A stretch of DNA of 64,000 bases from Candidatus Equicola faecalis (GCA_018065185.1 JAGHTU010000034.1:25646-89645), one strand, 5' to 3'; counted from the stretch's first letter, positions 27,190 to 35,953 are shown. Numbers and translations: made by a program. Notes: a model not told the origin generated them from the sequence alone.

Positions 27190-28899
27190 TTACTCATTTT
27201 TCTTCTTCAGTACCCATGCTCTTTTCTCTCCTATTTCTATCCTTCCGCTCATGCGGAGAGAAGTCAGAAGCTTTCCTATTTTCCTAACTTTCTGATCAAA
27301 AGTCAGAGCATCGCTCAACTTGTCCATCAACAGTTTATCAATCTCCGGGCGTTTGGCCGCACCAAATTCAGTGATATAGTTGATAATCAGGCCACGGAAG
27401 TAATCATCATCGAAACTCTTGTTCTTTATATAGTCCGTTTTGAGGCCAACATGTCTGGTAGGCGCTACTACTTTTGCGGAAAGATACAAACTGTTCTTCC
27501 TTCCCTCAACAAAGTTCATTTTCCGCAGATAAGCCACCTGCTCCTGCGAGAGTTTCTTGCCTTTCTGGACCTTATCCAACAACATGATATCAGGGAGTTT
27601 CAGCATAGGGTTGTTTACAAGGATACGGGCAAATTCCTCGTCCATCACCTTCGCATTAATCTCTACGCGCACCATTTCATCCTTCAGGTCATATTCCGGC
27701 ATAGGGAAGAAACGTTTCTTCTGCTGAAGGAACAATTTCCTTATACCGCCTCCTTCGGTTTCAATCATGTGGATATTCTTCATTGCCTCACACAGAAATG
27801 GATTCCTATAGTGCGACTCCGGGCTGTCCGCCATCACCACATCCTCAACAGAGTCGGGAAGAAACTGCCCGTGATTCCTGAACACCAGCTTTTCTCTTAC
27901 GTGCTCCATCACTTCAATCCTGGCATTTTTCATATAGTCCTGATGCGCAATGCAGTTGCAGATTGGCTCTCGAAGCGTGAAGACATCGTACATCTTCATT
28001 GTGTCAGGGAAAATGGAGCCTTCTATCGTATATTCATACCTTGTATTGAAAATCAGGTTCGAGAGTTTTGTCACAGACAGTACCATCGGGATGCCCAGAA
28101 TCTCATGGTTTATGTTCTCATCTCCACCATCATTCTGCACCCACCGTATCTGACACACGTGCGGGAGAAGCCAATGTTCCGCCTCGCTTCGTCCCACAAG
28201 AATCAGAGCCGTATTGGTAATCTTTCCGCCGATTGTCAGTTTTGCCTTATTAAGGAAGGTGATGTCATCCCAACTGTCACACTCTTCCTGCTTGTCGGGA
28301 TGCAGTTCCTTATACTGATTTCTTGCCTCTGCAATAGCCTTCGGGTCCAAGTCGTCAATCGTAGCTCCCTCGACCACTTGTGCCGTCCAATCAATGCTGC
28401 TGTTGTAAATCTGTCTCAAGTAATCAGGAAATTCTTTGAGTTTGGTAAGGTTGCTGCCGATACGCACGTACATCTCGTTTTTGAATGCCACCGGCACTCC
28501 GTGCGTTGAAGGTATCTCGAAAATCACAATACGTTTGCCCGGGGAGAACTCGAATTCTTCAATCACAAAGTTGATTATCGGATCCAGATTCTTCCGCAGC
28601 CACAACTCATAATCCTGTCCACCGATCTTGACATCACGCATCACCAGATTCGTTCCCACGATATCCCACGTCCCGTTTTGCACGCCAAGGACAAGGTAGC
28701 CATGGTCTTTATATTTCAGGCAGGCGCTATTGCTTAATCCCGATAAATAGCAGCCCACACGTTCATACGTGATGCTGGAATGAGACTCACTGATATTGGT
28801 TTTGAACTCCAACCAATCCGCCTCTCCTTCTTTCCCCCTGCCCTTTGCAAAAGCAATCAGCTCAAGCAAAAGCTCTATCTGTTTTTCCTTAGTTCTCAT
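27190..28899 (-). CDS. AlbA_2 (Schlafen-like) ATP-binding transcriptional-regulator-type protein
   Basis: The 569-residue protein has an N-terminal AlbA_2 domain: EADWLEFKTNISESHSSIT, then SNSACLKYKDHGYLVLGVQNG. A GHKL-like C-domain follows (REPICNCIAHQDYMKNARIEVMEH and ETEGGGIRKLFLQQKKRFF), and the last 80 residues look like a winged helix (AKRPEIDKLLMDKLSDALTFDQKV). Such proteins are usually called RNA- or DNA-binding regulators or accessory defence proteins; the true role is unclear. It lies between two broken capE copies and has its own promoter-like TAACTTTAT just upstream. Confidence 0.78.
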   Translation of the reverse strand: MRTKEKQIELLLELIAFAKGRGKEGEADWLEFKTNISESHSSITYERVGCYLSGLSNSACLKYKDHGYLVLGVQNGTWDIVGTNLVMRDVKIGGQDYELWLRKNLDPIINFVIEEFEFSPGKRIVIFEIPSTHGVPVAFKNEMYVRIGSNLTKLKEFPDYLRQIYNSSIDWTAQVVEGATIDDLDPKAIAEARNQYKELHPDKQEECDSWDDITFLNKAKLTIGGKITNTALILVGRSEAEHWLLPHVCQIRWVQNDGGDENINHEILGIPMVLSVTKLSNLIFNTRYEYTIEGSIFPDTMKMYDVFTLREPICNCIAHQDYMKNARIEVMEHVREKLVFRNHGQFLPDSVEDVVMADSPESHYRNPFLCEAMKNIHMIETEGGGIRKLFLQQKKRFFPMPEYDLKDEMVRVEINAKVMDEEFARILVNNPMLKLPDIMLLDKVQKGKKLSQEQVAYLRKMNFVEGRKNSLYLSAKVVAPTRHVGLKTDYIKNKSFDDDYFRGLIINYITEFGAAKRPEIDKLLMDKLSDALTFDQKVRKIGKLLTSLRMSGRIEIGEKRAWVLKKKNE

Positions 28900-28920
28900 A
28901 TTATTAAGTCTTTCAAACCA

Positions 28921-28929
28921 ATAAAGTTA
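28921..28929 (-). promoter_or_regulatory. Promoter-like TAACTTTAT upstream of AlbA_2 gene
   Basis: On the minus strand TAACTTTAT lies about 22 bp before the ATG and resembles the Bacteroidetes -7 element TAnnTTTG. Variants of it precede several other accessory genes in the island. No clear -33 box is seen. Confidence 0.4.
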
Positions 28930-28999
28930 CAAAATAATCTCTTTACATTCTCCCTTGCATCTCCGAGCCTTCTCCGAACCTTCTCCGAACCTTGCGGCA

Positions 29000-29919
29000 T
29001 TACTTCGCAAGGTTAGCAATGCCGGCGAACTCGTTTTGAATATACTCCAGACTCGCAATCTTCTCCTTCGTCTCTTCCAGATTGAGCCTCCGTGTATTAT
29101 CGGAATTGAACTCATCTATCGTAGCACGCTTGGTGTCGCCCTCTTTGAAGTACTTGTCATAGTTCAGCCCTCTGTTATCCGCCGGCACACGATAAAAATT
29201 CCCCATATCCTCTGCCTTAGCACACTCTTCTTTCGTCAGCAAGGTCTCGTACATCTTCTCCCCGTGCCGTATTCCAATCACTTTGATATCCTCTTTCTTC
29301 CCACCAAAGAGCTCGCACACCGCCTCCGCCTGAGTCTGGATGGTGCAGGCAGGAGCTTTCTGCACAAGGATATCTCCATTCTGCCCGTTCTCGAAGGCGA
29401 AGAGCACGAGGTCAACTGCCTCTTCGAGACTCATTATGAATCGTGTCATCTTGGGCTCTGTGAGGGTGATGGGGTTGGGGCCTTGCTGATGCCCATTGCA
29501 TTGATAGGGTATGCTGCCTTATCTGTCGAAAGGCAAATGACACATTTGACACCTGCATCAATTGCGGTTTCAAGTACATTATCTGTACCTATAACATTTG
29601 TCTTGACAGCTTCCATCGGGAAGAACTCGCAGGAGGGCACCTGCTTGAGGACTGCCGCATGGAAGATGTAATCCACTCCCTTCATTGCGGTCTTCAGGGT
29701 TGACTTGTTGCGGGCATCACCGATGTAGAACTTTATCTTCCCTGCCACCTCGGGCATCTTGGCCTGATACTCGTGACGCATATCGTCCTGCTTCTTCTCG
29801 TCGCGCGAAAAGATGCGTATTTCGCCTATATCCGTGCGGAGGAAGCGGTTGAGTACCGCATTGCCGAATGATCCCGTCCCTCCGGTAATCATCAAAGTCT
29901 TTCCTGTGAATATGCTCAT
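29000..29919 (-). pseudogene. Broken capE-like dehydratase copy 2 (internal deletion)
   Basis: Two ORFs (29446-29919 and 29000-29449) match the N-terminal and C-terminal parts of the intact CapE-like protein. Against that copy, about 53 codons between GISKA and NPITLTEP are missing and the join is out of frame, so the first half ends in PTPSPSQSPR. The rest is well conserved, including GTGSFG and [16 protein letters not shown]. The deletion removes an essential middle region. The site where the intact copy carries a small palindromic insert is empty here. Confidence 0.85.
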
Positions 29920-30126
29920 ATTGTGAGGTGTTAAATTGTTAATTCCATCTCTTTCTTATCCGTCAAGTGTCAACCGTTCCCGACTTCCTTTATTTCAGTC
30001 GCCCGACTTCCCAGCGGCCCCCGATGGTAGGTCCGAATCTGGGGTTCAATCTGGGGTTCAAATTGGGGTTCATCCATTTTTGTGCCTTTCCTCCAGATTA
30101 TCACTCTGAAATCTGTTTGTCGGATG

Positions 30127-30163
30127 TTTGCGCATTACGCGAGTGACTTGCGTTTTGCGCAAA
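30127..30163. repeat. Palindromic repeat acgcgagtgacttgcgt, copy 1
   Basis: The sequence tttgcgc-n-acgcgagtgacttgcgttttgcgcaa forms an imperfect hairpin (arms ACGCGAGT/ACTTGCGT). It recurs with one core mismatch at 38240-38274 and partly at 44882-44898, always between genes. Confidence 0.75.
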
Positions 30164-30166
30164 GGG

Positions 30167-30391
30167 TTATGCATTTGTTGCGTTAGGTTGGTTGATGCAA
30201 CTGTAAACGTACCCGGGGCTCTGGAAGTAGAGTCTGGAGTCGGGGTTGCGGAGTGCATCGTAGATGGGTGATGTATATACCTTGTTGAAGGCTTCGGGCA
30301 TGGAGAGGCCTTCGCGTTCCATTACTAGGCTTATGAGGTCGGTAGTCATATCTTCGACCATCAGTTCGAATTCTTCGTTTCTGACTGTCAT
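30167..30391 (-). CDS. Small protein of the DUF3990/DUF3791 trio
   Basis: The 74-residue protein is probably soluble (VRNEEFELMVEDMTTDLISLVMEREGLSMPEAFNKVYTS). It overlaps the DUF3990 gene by 4 bases, so it is in the same operon. The phrase SRLYFQSPGYVYS looks like the end of the usual domain, and the last ten residues (INQPNATNA) may come from junction sequence. I infer an antitoxin-like or accessory role from operon context only. Confidence 0.6.
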   Translation of the reverse strand: MTVRNEEFELMVEDMTTDLISLVMEREGLSMPEAFNKVYTSPIYDALRNPDSRLYFQSPGYVYSCINQPNATNA

Positions 30392-30855
30392 ATCTTATGA
30401 AGGAGTTTTACGGCTTCGGGGGTGCAGAAGGCGTATTGAAATGTGATGCCCTGTGGATATTTGATTTCTTCGAGGAACTGCTCGAAGCTTATGTTCTGAA
30501 AACGGAATTTACGCATTTGCTTACCGATGTAGTCATCTGCTATGGGGCCGAAGACTATGTCGTACGGGTGGGTGAAATCCTGACGTTCATCTCTGTTGTC
30601 ATAGACGAATCTTGCCCATTCTCCGCAATACTCATTGAATATCTTGCGGTTGAGCTGAGTCATCTGTGTCTCATCCACTTCGAATGCCGTCACGCAAGGG
30701 GTTCCGCCAAACTGAATGCATTTGGCTTGGGCCATTTCCATCGCCTGTGCGTTGGTGTCGGACAGGTAGAATGCTCTCCCAAAGTCTTTGTTCGGCTTGG
30801 AGAGGGAGAGGTCGATGGTCCCGATGGGTACGTTGGAGCCGTGGTAGAGTATCAT
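30388..30855 (-). CDS. DUF3990 protein, putative ADP-ribosyltransferase-like toxin
   Basis: The 155-residue protein begins MILYHGSNVPIGTIDLSLSK and continues NKDFGRAFYLSDTNAQAMEMA. This YHGS...GRxFYLS arrangement is typical of DUF3990 and resembles the first two catalytic strands of ADP-ribosyltransferase folds. A Glu-containing third strand may be TFQYAFCTPEAVKLL. It is flanked by two small genes with 4-base overlaps on both sides, the usual layout for a toxin with antitoxins. Activity is inferred, not shown. Confidence 0.72.
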   Translation of the reverse strand: MILYHGSNVPIGTIDLSLSKPNKDFGRAFYLSDTNAQAMEMAQAKCIQFGGTPCVTAFEVDETQMTQLNRKIFNEYCGEWARFVYDNRDERQDFTHPYDIVFGPIADDYIGKQMRKFRFQNISFEQFLEEIKYPQGITFQYAFCTPEAVKLLHKI

Positions 30856-31079
30856 ATTGTCAGTGTGCCGCCTTGTCGTTTACAGTATGAGGCCATTCCC
30901 TCGACCATATCGGCAAAGCTGAGGGTATGGAGTATGTTGTAGTGCTCGAGATACATCTCTATGCCTCCATAACGGTGGATGTATTCGAAGGATTGCTTGT
31001 CGGTAAGCGAGAACCGTCTGGCAAACTCGTTGATGAGTGCCACAAGGAATCCGATTTGGTTTCTTTTCAGTTCGCTCAT
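30852..31079 (-). CDS. DUF3791 protein, putative antitoxin
   Basis: The 75-residue helical protein (NQIGFLVALINEFARRFSLTDKQSFEYIHRYGGIEMYLEHYNILHTLSF) fits DUF3791, which is regularly encoded with DUF3990. It is first in the three-gene operon and overlaps the next gene by 4 bases. A TACCTTTAC promoter-like element lies 24 bp upstream. Confidence 0.72.
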   Translation of the reverse strand: MSELKRNQIGFLVALINEFARRFSLTDKQSFEYIHRYGGIEMYLEHYNILHTLSFADMVEGMASYCKRQGGTLTI

Positions 31080-31102
31080 AGCGTATTCTGTTGGTTAATC
31101 TT

Positions 31103-31111
31103 GTAAAGGTA
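31103..31111 (-). promoter_or_regulatory. Promoter-like TACCTTTAC upstream of DUF3791 gene
   Basis: Minus strand CACTACCTTTACAAG lies 24 bp before the ATG at 31079. It belongs to the shared CACTAcCTTTAC motif found before several island genes and resembles the Bacteroidetes -7 element. Confidence 0.5.
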
Positions 31112-31211
31112 GTGTTAAAATGTTAATTTGTTAAGTGTTAACTCTATTTTCCTGCTTGGGGCTATTATGACCATTTCGGTGATGTCAACGAAATGATATT
31201 GGGTTGTGAAG

Positions 31212-31963
31212 TTAGCTATTTTCGAACTGCTTGGGGTCTGGCATATTGTCTATCAGGTACTGGCGTATGGTTTCTTCGGACGGGAGATGGAGCATATATT
31301 TGCCTACATAGATGTCTTCGAGTCCTTCGGTTGAGTACTTGACAAGCGTTTCGTTATAATCGGTGCAGAGGAGCAGGCTCCAACCTTTCAGTTGTAATTC
31401 TCGTTTTACGGCTTCTTCTTGGGTTTGGTATTCTTCGTAATATACAAGTTCTACAGGCAGATGCTGCTTGGTGAGGATATATGTGTTTGCCATGGCTCAG
31501 AAGATTTTGCAACCGCTGATTGCAAAATTGGTAACGATTGATTTTCAGTCGATTGAAATATTGCGGGCAGTGACCGCAATTTCTTGGCCGGTAGTTCTGT
31601 AGGCCTTTGCATCTGACTCTGTAGATAGTTGAGGATCTCGCTCTGCAACTGTGGATATACATTGTAGAATGCGCGATATTCGTAGAGGCGTCTCCATGTC
31701 ATCCCCTTGCGGTTGATGCGTTTGGCGAGGGTCTTGAGGAGCTGTTCACCATATTGTGCGCGATCGGCTCCGTGTTGCTCGAACTCCACAATGTAGAAGC
31801 CGATGAACCAGTTGCGAGCGGTGAGCATGCAGTTGACGGCATGGGCGGCCTGCTGACGGAGAGTTTCGTCAACCTGCACGATGCGGTCGGCAAGTTGCCC
31901 AAGGGTCATTGCACCCTCGGTTCCTGCTGTCATTGGCTGTATGTTGTTTTTGTCGTTGGACAT
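31212..31963 (-). pseudogene. DUF1016 (YhcG-type) nuclease gene disrupted by GIY-YIG fragment
   Basis: The N-terminal DUF1016 domain is intact in frame 31451-31963 (LLKTLAKRINRKGMTWRRLYEYRAFYNVYPQ). The frame then reaches RSLPAIFQST and ends. In another frame, 31212-31493, a GIY-YIG half (LPVELVYYEEYQTQEEAVKRELQLKGWS) is joined to what looks like the C-terminal end of DUF1016 (LLCTDYNETLVKYSTEGLEDIYVGKYMLHLPSEE). The catalytic PDDEXK core between the two ends is gone. The gene looks like a deletion/insertion chimera left by a GIY-YIG element. Confidence 0.75.
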
Positions 31964-31980
31964 AAATCGTTGTTTTTCTT

Positions 31981-31989
31981 GTAAAGGTA
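31981..31989 (-). promoter_or_regulatory. Promoter-like TACCTTTAC upstream of DUF1016 remnant
   Basis: Minus strand GCGCAAGACCGCTACCTTTACAAG lies 18 bp before the ATG at 31963. It shares the GCGCAA..CC.CTA.CTTTAC arrangement with other island promoters. Confidence 0.5.
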
Positions 31990-32010
31990 GCGGTCTTGCG
32001 CGTTGGTTCG

Positions 32011-32853
32011 TTATTCGGCGAGTTCGGCTTTGATATCCAGGGCCTTCTTGTCGGAGGCGTTGGATTCGGAGAGGATGGAGTGGCCGAGTCGAGATTCGAT
32101 GTCTTCGCGGGCGTTTTTGGCAACAGAGCCTCCCTCCTTCGCAATGTTGCGGCTCAGACTGAATGTTTCAGGCTGGCGTGACTTCGATATGGATGTAGTG
32201 GTGACTTCCACCAGCATATTGAGCACCAGCTCCAGATTGGTCATATTGTCGCGCAGGCTCTCCTTTTTCAGCCCCTTCATCTGTTTGTATTCTTGAACAG
32301 ACATTCCGCTCCAGGCGCGTGTCATATCGTTTGTCAGGATTGCGTATTCCTTTTCCTTGGTGATTCCGCGGGCCTTCCACTCGTCCGTCAACTCCTTGCG
32401 CATCTCTATCGTCTGGAGCCGCTGGTTAATCCAAGCTTCGGGATAGCCCTTGGCGCGATAATAATCAGCACCCCTGAGAATCGCCTTCTCCGGATCGGCT
32501 ATCTCGTCAAGGCGCTCACTTCCCACCTGCGCGAGCCACATCTTGAACGGCTCTGCCTTGGGAGATGGGATACTCTGGATAAGCCGTAGCGTGTCGGCAG
32601 TAGTGAAGCAGTCGGTCTGATAAAGTTTCCCATTGGACGCTTTCATTTTCAACTCGTGACAATTTGTCACGACTTCACTGCCTTCCTTCAAAAGCCTCTG
32701 TTTCAACTTCCTCCAGTAGGCCGTAGGGTCCTTGCTGGCGGACTCAGCCAATACATTACAGACATCAGCAGCAGAGAACAACCATTCCTCGTTCTCCGCA
32801 TCCCAAGCATAGCGCACCTTCACGCCCTCAAATAATTGAATTTTGTTCTCCAT
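32011..32853 (-). CDS. Bro-N domain protein (phage antirepressor-like)
   Basis: The 280-residue protein has a Bro-N domain at residues 1-110: VRYAWDAENEEWLFSAADVCNVLAES, YWRKLKQRLLKEGSEVV and TDCFTTADTLRLIQSIPSPKAEPFKMWLAQVG. The remaining helical part (KEKEYAILTNDMTRAWSGMSVQEYKQMKGL) matches the usual C-terminus of Bacteroidales members. These are DNA-binding proteins related to phage antirepressors and DinD; a regulatory or stress role is inferred. It ends about 50 bp before the DUF1016 start. Confidence 0.8.
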   Translation of the reverse strand: MENKIQLFEGVKVRYAWDAENEEWLFSAADVCNVLAESASKDPTAYWRKLKQRLLKEGSEVVTNCHELKMKASNGKLYQTDCFTTADTLRLIQSIPSPKAEPFKMWLAQVGSERLDEIADPEKAILRGADYYRAKGYPEAWINQRLQTIEMRKELTDEWKARGITKEKEYAILTNDMTRAWSGMSVQEYKQMKGLKKESLRDNMTNLELVLNMLVEVTTTSISKSRQPETFSLSRNIAKEGGSVAKNAREDIESRLGHSILSESNASDKKALDIKAELAE

Positions 32854-32957
32854 AATTTCTTTGAATAAAGAATGTTGATTTCCGTTACCTGGGTTACCTT
32901 CGTTATTTCTATCTCACCGTCATACAAATTGTAAAAATACTGCTTCTTCTTGGAATT

Positions 32958-33347
32958 TCAGTTGCTTCTCGCTTCCTTCTCTCCCTCGACAAACTCGGGA
33001 TAAACTCCGGTTCCTCCATACCGGCCTGCGTGCGACTGGATGCCGATGGCTCCGGTTTTCTGTATCCATTCCTTGACAGTGAGGATAAACCGATTTGTGC
33101 CGGCCGAGGTTTTAATCCCATCGAATTCGATGGGATTAAAACAAGGATTGTTGAGCTTTTCCCATATTCCAAGGTAGTCTATCGTGTCTTTGAGCCGTAA
33201 CCAGTTGCCTATTATCATGTCAGTGCGGACAGGGTCGGGCTCGTATGCCTTTATCATGTCTGTAAGACTGATATAGTTGCTCTTGTCGAAGCCCTGCACC
33301 ACACTTATGGGCTTGTCGTTGATGGTTATCTGTGCTGTCTTGGACAT
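32958..33347 (-). pseudogene. KilA-N protein, C-terminus replaced by repeat
   Basis: The first about 105 residues are a typical KilA-N domain (ISVVQGFDKSNYISLTDMIKAYEPDPVRTDMIIGNWLRLKDTIDYLGIWEKLNN and IQKTGAIGIQSHAGRYGGT). After GGT, where intact members read on into a conserved YAH-type motif, the frame enters a repeat encoding VYPEFVEGEKEARSN and stops. The PEFVEG-type sequence comes from the same repeat class as the cttcgacaag elements. The protein is therefore truncated; residual DNA binding is possible but not assured. Confidence 0.72.
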
Positions 33348-33360
33348 ATCTTGAGTTTTT

Positions 33361-33369
33361 GTAAAGGTA
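33361..33369 (-). promoter_or_regulatory. Promoter-like TACCTTTAC upstream of KilA-N gene
   Basis: Minus strand CCCACTACCTTTACAAAAAC lies 14 bp before the ATG at 33347. Same motif class as at 31103, 31981 and 34933. Confidence 0.5.
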
Positions 33370-33530
33370 GTGGGTTTTGTTCAATTGTTATTGTATAGGT
33401 TTACTTATTATCCGTTGGATCCTGCGGCTTTTCTTCGTTGGCTTGGGCTTTCTTTGTCGCGCCACCTGTTCAGTCACAATGCCGTCACTATGCCCGGAAT
33501 GGCACGTAACTGAGGTCGGAGGTTCTCAAA

Positions 33531-33809
33531 CTATTCTATTTCTTTTCTTCCGGTGTCGGTGAGACGGTAGCGCTGGCCTCGGTGGTTGTGGTTTTCCGGA
33601 TGGGTCATCGTTACAAGGCCATCTGCTATCAAGCTGTTTAGAACTGACAACCGGAAACTTCGTTTGTCTTTGTATCCTGCCGCTTTCATAAGTTCCAGAA
33701 TGCCTTTCTCGCCATTTGCCAGCAAACGCATTACTGCCAACTGCTGACTTGTGAGTGGTTTGTGGGTAGTCCGACTTAATTTGTGGGTGGTTTGTGGGTG
33801 GTTTGACAT
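33531..33809 (-). CDS. Small winged-helix protein or remnant of an AlbA_2 regulator
   Basis: The 92-residue product has a winged-helix-like body (TSQQLAVMRLLANGEKGILELMKAAGYKDKRSFRLSVLNSLIADGLVTMTHPENHNHRGQRYRLTDTG). It resembles the C-terminal domain of AlbA_2/RecG-like regulators. The N-terminus has a short repeat (PQTTHKLSRTTHKPL), as seen in linkers of such proteins. I suspect a remnant of a larger gene, because the upstream sequence has stops in all frames. It may still be expressed as a small DNA-binding protein. Confidence 0.5.
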   Translation of the reverse strand: MSNHPQTTHKLSRTTHKPLTSQQLAVMRLLANGEKGILELMKAAGYKDKRSFRLSVLNSLIADGLVTMTHPENHNHRGQRYRLTDTGRKEIE

Positions 33810-34038
33810 TCCCTTTTCCCACCTCTCTATCCTGCACTCGTGTTTCTTGGTCTTCTTGTTGTAGTTTATGCCTACGAGCAGGTTTCACCCGCAAATTTTC
33901 CTTCTTATCACGAAATTAAGTTACACATTATCTTTTTACTTGAAATCAAAGCATAGATACGTTTTTAACCGCCTCGAATTTCACACGGTTTGTCGTCTGA
34001 TTTGGTAAAGGTGGCGGGGTTGCGCAACTTCTCGCGGG

Positions 34039-34902
34039 TTAGTCGTTCTTCGGCAGTTTCATGGCGGTCTTGACGATTTGCTTTTCTTCGGAGGCTACTT
34101 TGCGCTCGACTTTCTTTATGTCTTCGGCTGCCGGAAGGTTCTCGGGGCGTATGCCTCGCGCTCCAAGCATCTTACGGACTGTGCGGTTGTTCTGGATATG
34201 CTCGGTGGTGATGGAGGCTTCGCCCTGAAGGTCTTTCTGGTCAACGTTGTAGTTGGTCATCTCGGTGGCGAGATTCTTGGCCGCAATGGTGAGGGTGGGC
34301 AGAAAATCGGCCAGCGGGCGGGTGGATTTGATGCCGAGGCGCTTCTTCATATCTTCGGTGGTGTGGCCGCCAAAGAGTGCTGTGTCGCCCTTGGAACGGA
34401 TGCAGCCGTAACCACGGTCATCGACTCCCCTCTCGAAGATGTTCTGCGAAAGTTGTTTCTCGGATGCACGAAGCCGGTCACGGGTCTCGAGTCGGGAGAG
34501 CAGATTGAGGCGCTCTTCAATGAGTTCGACCTTGCGGGTCTGAACGGCAAAGTAGCTCTGTGCGAAGGCAATCTCCTCTTTCTTGGGATCACCGTTCATC
34601 GCTATAAGATAGCAGGCGTATCGGGTGAGCATGAAGTCGTCAACTTCTCGCTGGCCGCCTTTGCCGATGGTTATCATTTTCGTGACCTCACGAAAATGAT
34701 CATCCGCATTGATTTTCTGCGACTTGCACGATTCGATGGCGCGCGCAATGGCACTCTGGAAGTTTTCCCAACGAGCATAACCGAGGACTGTCATCAGCTC
34801 GCGTGCGAACCATACCTCCACCTGCTCTCCCCTCTCGCCTTCGATGTACTGCGCAATGCTGTCCAGCGAGCCTTTGTACCTGATTATGCTGTTCCTGTCC
34901 AT
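34039..34902 (-). CDS. dinD: DinD-like DNA-damage-inducible protein
   Basis: The protein is about 287 residues from the ATG at 34902; the track start at 34977 would overlap the upstream gene and cross a promoter-like element. It matches DinD along its length: VEVWFARELMTVLGYARWENFQSAIARAIESC, FHF-type HFREVTKMI, DDFMLTRYACYLIAMNGDPKKEEIAFAQSYFAVQTR, and the C-terminal KKLERK-like KKVERKVASEEKQ. DinD inhibits RecA filaments in E. coli and is SOS-induced there; whether that holds here is unknown. The gene stands alone with its own promoter-like motif. Confidence 0.85.
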   Translation of the reverse strand: MDRNSIIRYKGSLDSIAQYIEGERGEQVEVWFARELMTVLGYARWENFQSAIARAIESCKSQKINADDHFREVTKMITIGKGGQREVDDFMLTRYACYLIAMNGDPKKEEIAFAQSYFAVQTRKVELIEERLNLLSRLETRDRLRASEKQLSQNIFERGVDDRGYGCIRSKGDTALFGGHTTEDMKKRLGIKSTRPLADFLPTLTIAAKNLATEMTNYNVDQKDLQGEASITTEHIQNNRTVRKMLGARGIRPENLPAAEDIKKVERKVASEEKQIVKTAMKLPKND

Positions 34903-34932
34903 ATTGTTATTTTGTCTAATATGCTGTTTACT

Positions 34933-34941
34933 GTAAAGATA
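34933..34941 (-). promoter_or_regulatory. Promoter-like TATCTTTAC upstream of dinD
   Basis: Minus strand TTGCGCAAACCACTATCTTTACAG is 31 bp before the ATG at 34902. It contains the TTGCGCAA palindrome and the CACTA.CTTTAC box shared with other accessory genes. It overlaps the 3' region of the neighbouring pRiA4b ORF-3-like gene. Confidence 0.5.
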
Positions 34942-34955
34942 GTGGTTTGCGCAAA

Positions 34956-35765
34956 CTATTTGCAGAAACTTTCGCAAATTTCTTCAGCATATTCGCTGTC
35001 GAATTCCTCGGGGTCAAGATCCTGAGGGTCGATGCCGAGCCATTCAAGGCGCTCCTTTTCTTCTGAGGTGAGGCGCTTGCGGGCGCGTTTCTTCTCAATT
35101 ATTGCCAGCAGGTCCTGGTAGCCCCACGGTCCTCCGATGTCTTCGGGCGGACAGGCGCGTTCGCCTTTGATGAAACGGACGACCCGGGGTTCTCCGTCTT
35201 CGTAGTCGGCAACTGATGAGAGCTTGACCTCGTGGAGCCAGCCGTCTCCGAAGTCATATTCGAGCTCAATAGCCTTGCCCTTTTCGCTCAGAACTTCAGA
35301 AAGAGTGAAGTCTTCCTGATTGTGGTTGCGGTCTTCATCAAACGGCAGGAAGAAGCTGTCCTCTCCTTCGCGCTGGTAGGCCGGCGAATAGTCGTGCCCT
35401 TTGATGTGGAAGGCATTGAGGTGACCTCCTATCCATCCCATCAGGTCAAGGATGAGGTCGGCAAGGTGCCTGAGGGTGATGTTTGACGGGACCTCGAATT
35501 TGCGGTAGATGGCAGGAGTGATATGCTTGAGGGTCACCCTGAGGGTGTATTTACGTGCCGGATCGTCCTCGCGGAAATGAGGGTAGCGCGTTTCCGTATA
35601 TGTCGGTCTCTTTTTGGAATGCTTGCCCTCTTTAGACTGTACGTCCTTGCCCTCTGGTGACTTCGCCATAAACATCTGGACAAATTTCATCATGTCCTCG
35701 CGCTCGGCCGGGGACATTGAGGCTATCGCCTGATAAAGTTCGTTTTCATCTATTGGCGCTTTCAT
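34956..35765 (-). CDS. Plasmid pRiA4b ORF-3-like protein
   Basis: The 269-residue protein has the family core at residues 70-220: YTLRVTLKHITPAIYRKFEVPSNITLRHLADLILDLMGW, AFHIKGHDY, ELEYDFGDGWLHEVKL and ACPPEDIGGPWGYQDLL. The family is widespread on plasmids and in accessory regions with unknown function. Extra charged segments lie at both ends, and the C-terminus is acidic (DPQDLDPEEFDSEYAEEI). It is cytoplasmic and full length. Confidence 0.82.
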   Translation of the reverse strand: MKAPIDENELYQAIASMSPAEREDMMKFVQMFMAKSPEGKDVQSKEGKHSKKRPTYTETRYPHFREDDPARKYTLRVTLKHITPAIYRKFEVPSNITLRHLADLILDLMGWIGGHLNAFHIKGHDYSPAYQREGEDSFFLPFDEDRNHNQEDFTLSEVLSEKGKAIELEYDFGDGWLHEVKLSSVADYEDGEPRVVRFIKGERACPPEDIGGPWGYQDLLAIIEKKRARKRLTSEEKERLEWLGIDPQDLDPEEFDSEYAEEICESFCK

Positions 35766-35778
35766 CGTGTAAGGCGTA

Positions 35779-35809
35779 TTTGGGGTTTCAAAATTCGTTT
35801 CTATATTTG
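35779..35809 (+). promoter_or_regulatory. Bacteroidetes-type promoter for the fimbrillin-like gene
   Basis: TTTG at 35779-35782 is followed after exactly 19 bp by TATATTTG at 35802-35809, a close match to the -33 TTTG and -7 TAnnTTTG pair. It points to the plus-strand lipoprotein gene at 35954, giving a leader of about 140 nt. Confidence 0.65.
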
Positions 35810-35953
35810 CGGTGTCATCGAGGGACCGTGGGGTGAGATTTGAGGCGTGACACTATTTCGCTTTGATTACCGTAGGACGGTTGCTTTTGGGCAGCTGTCT
35901 TTTTTGTTTCCGGATGACAGGCGAAATGGATGTTTCATTTTAATGATACAATT

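Noticed and set aside
33526-33894. 122-residue minus-strand ORF
   Set aside because: It overlaps the winged-helix frame in another phase and has low-complexity composition; a shadow.
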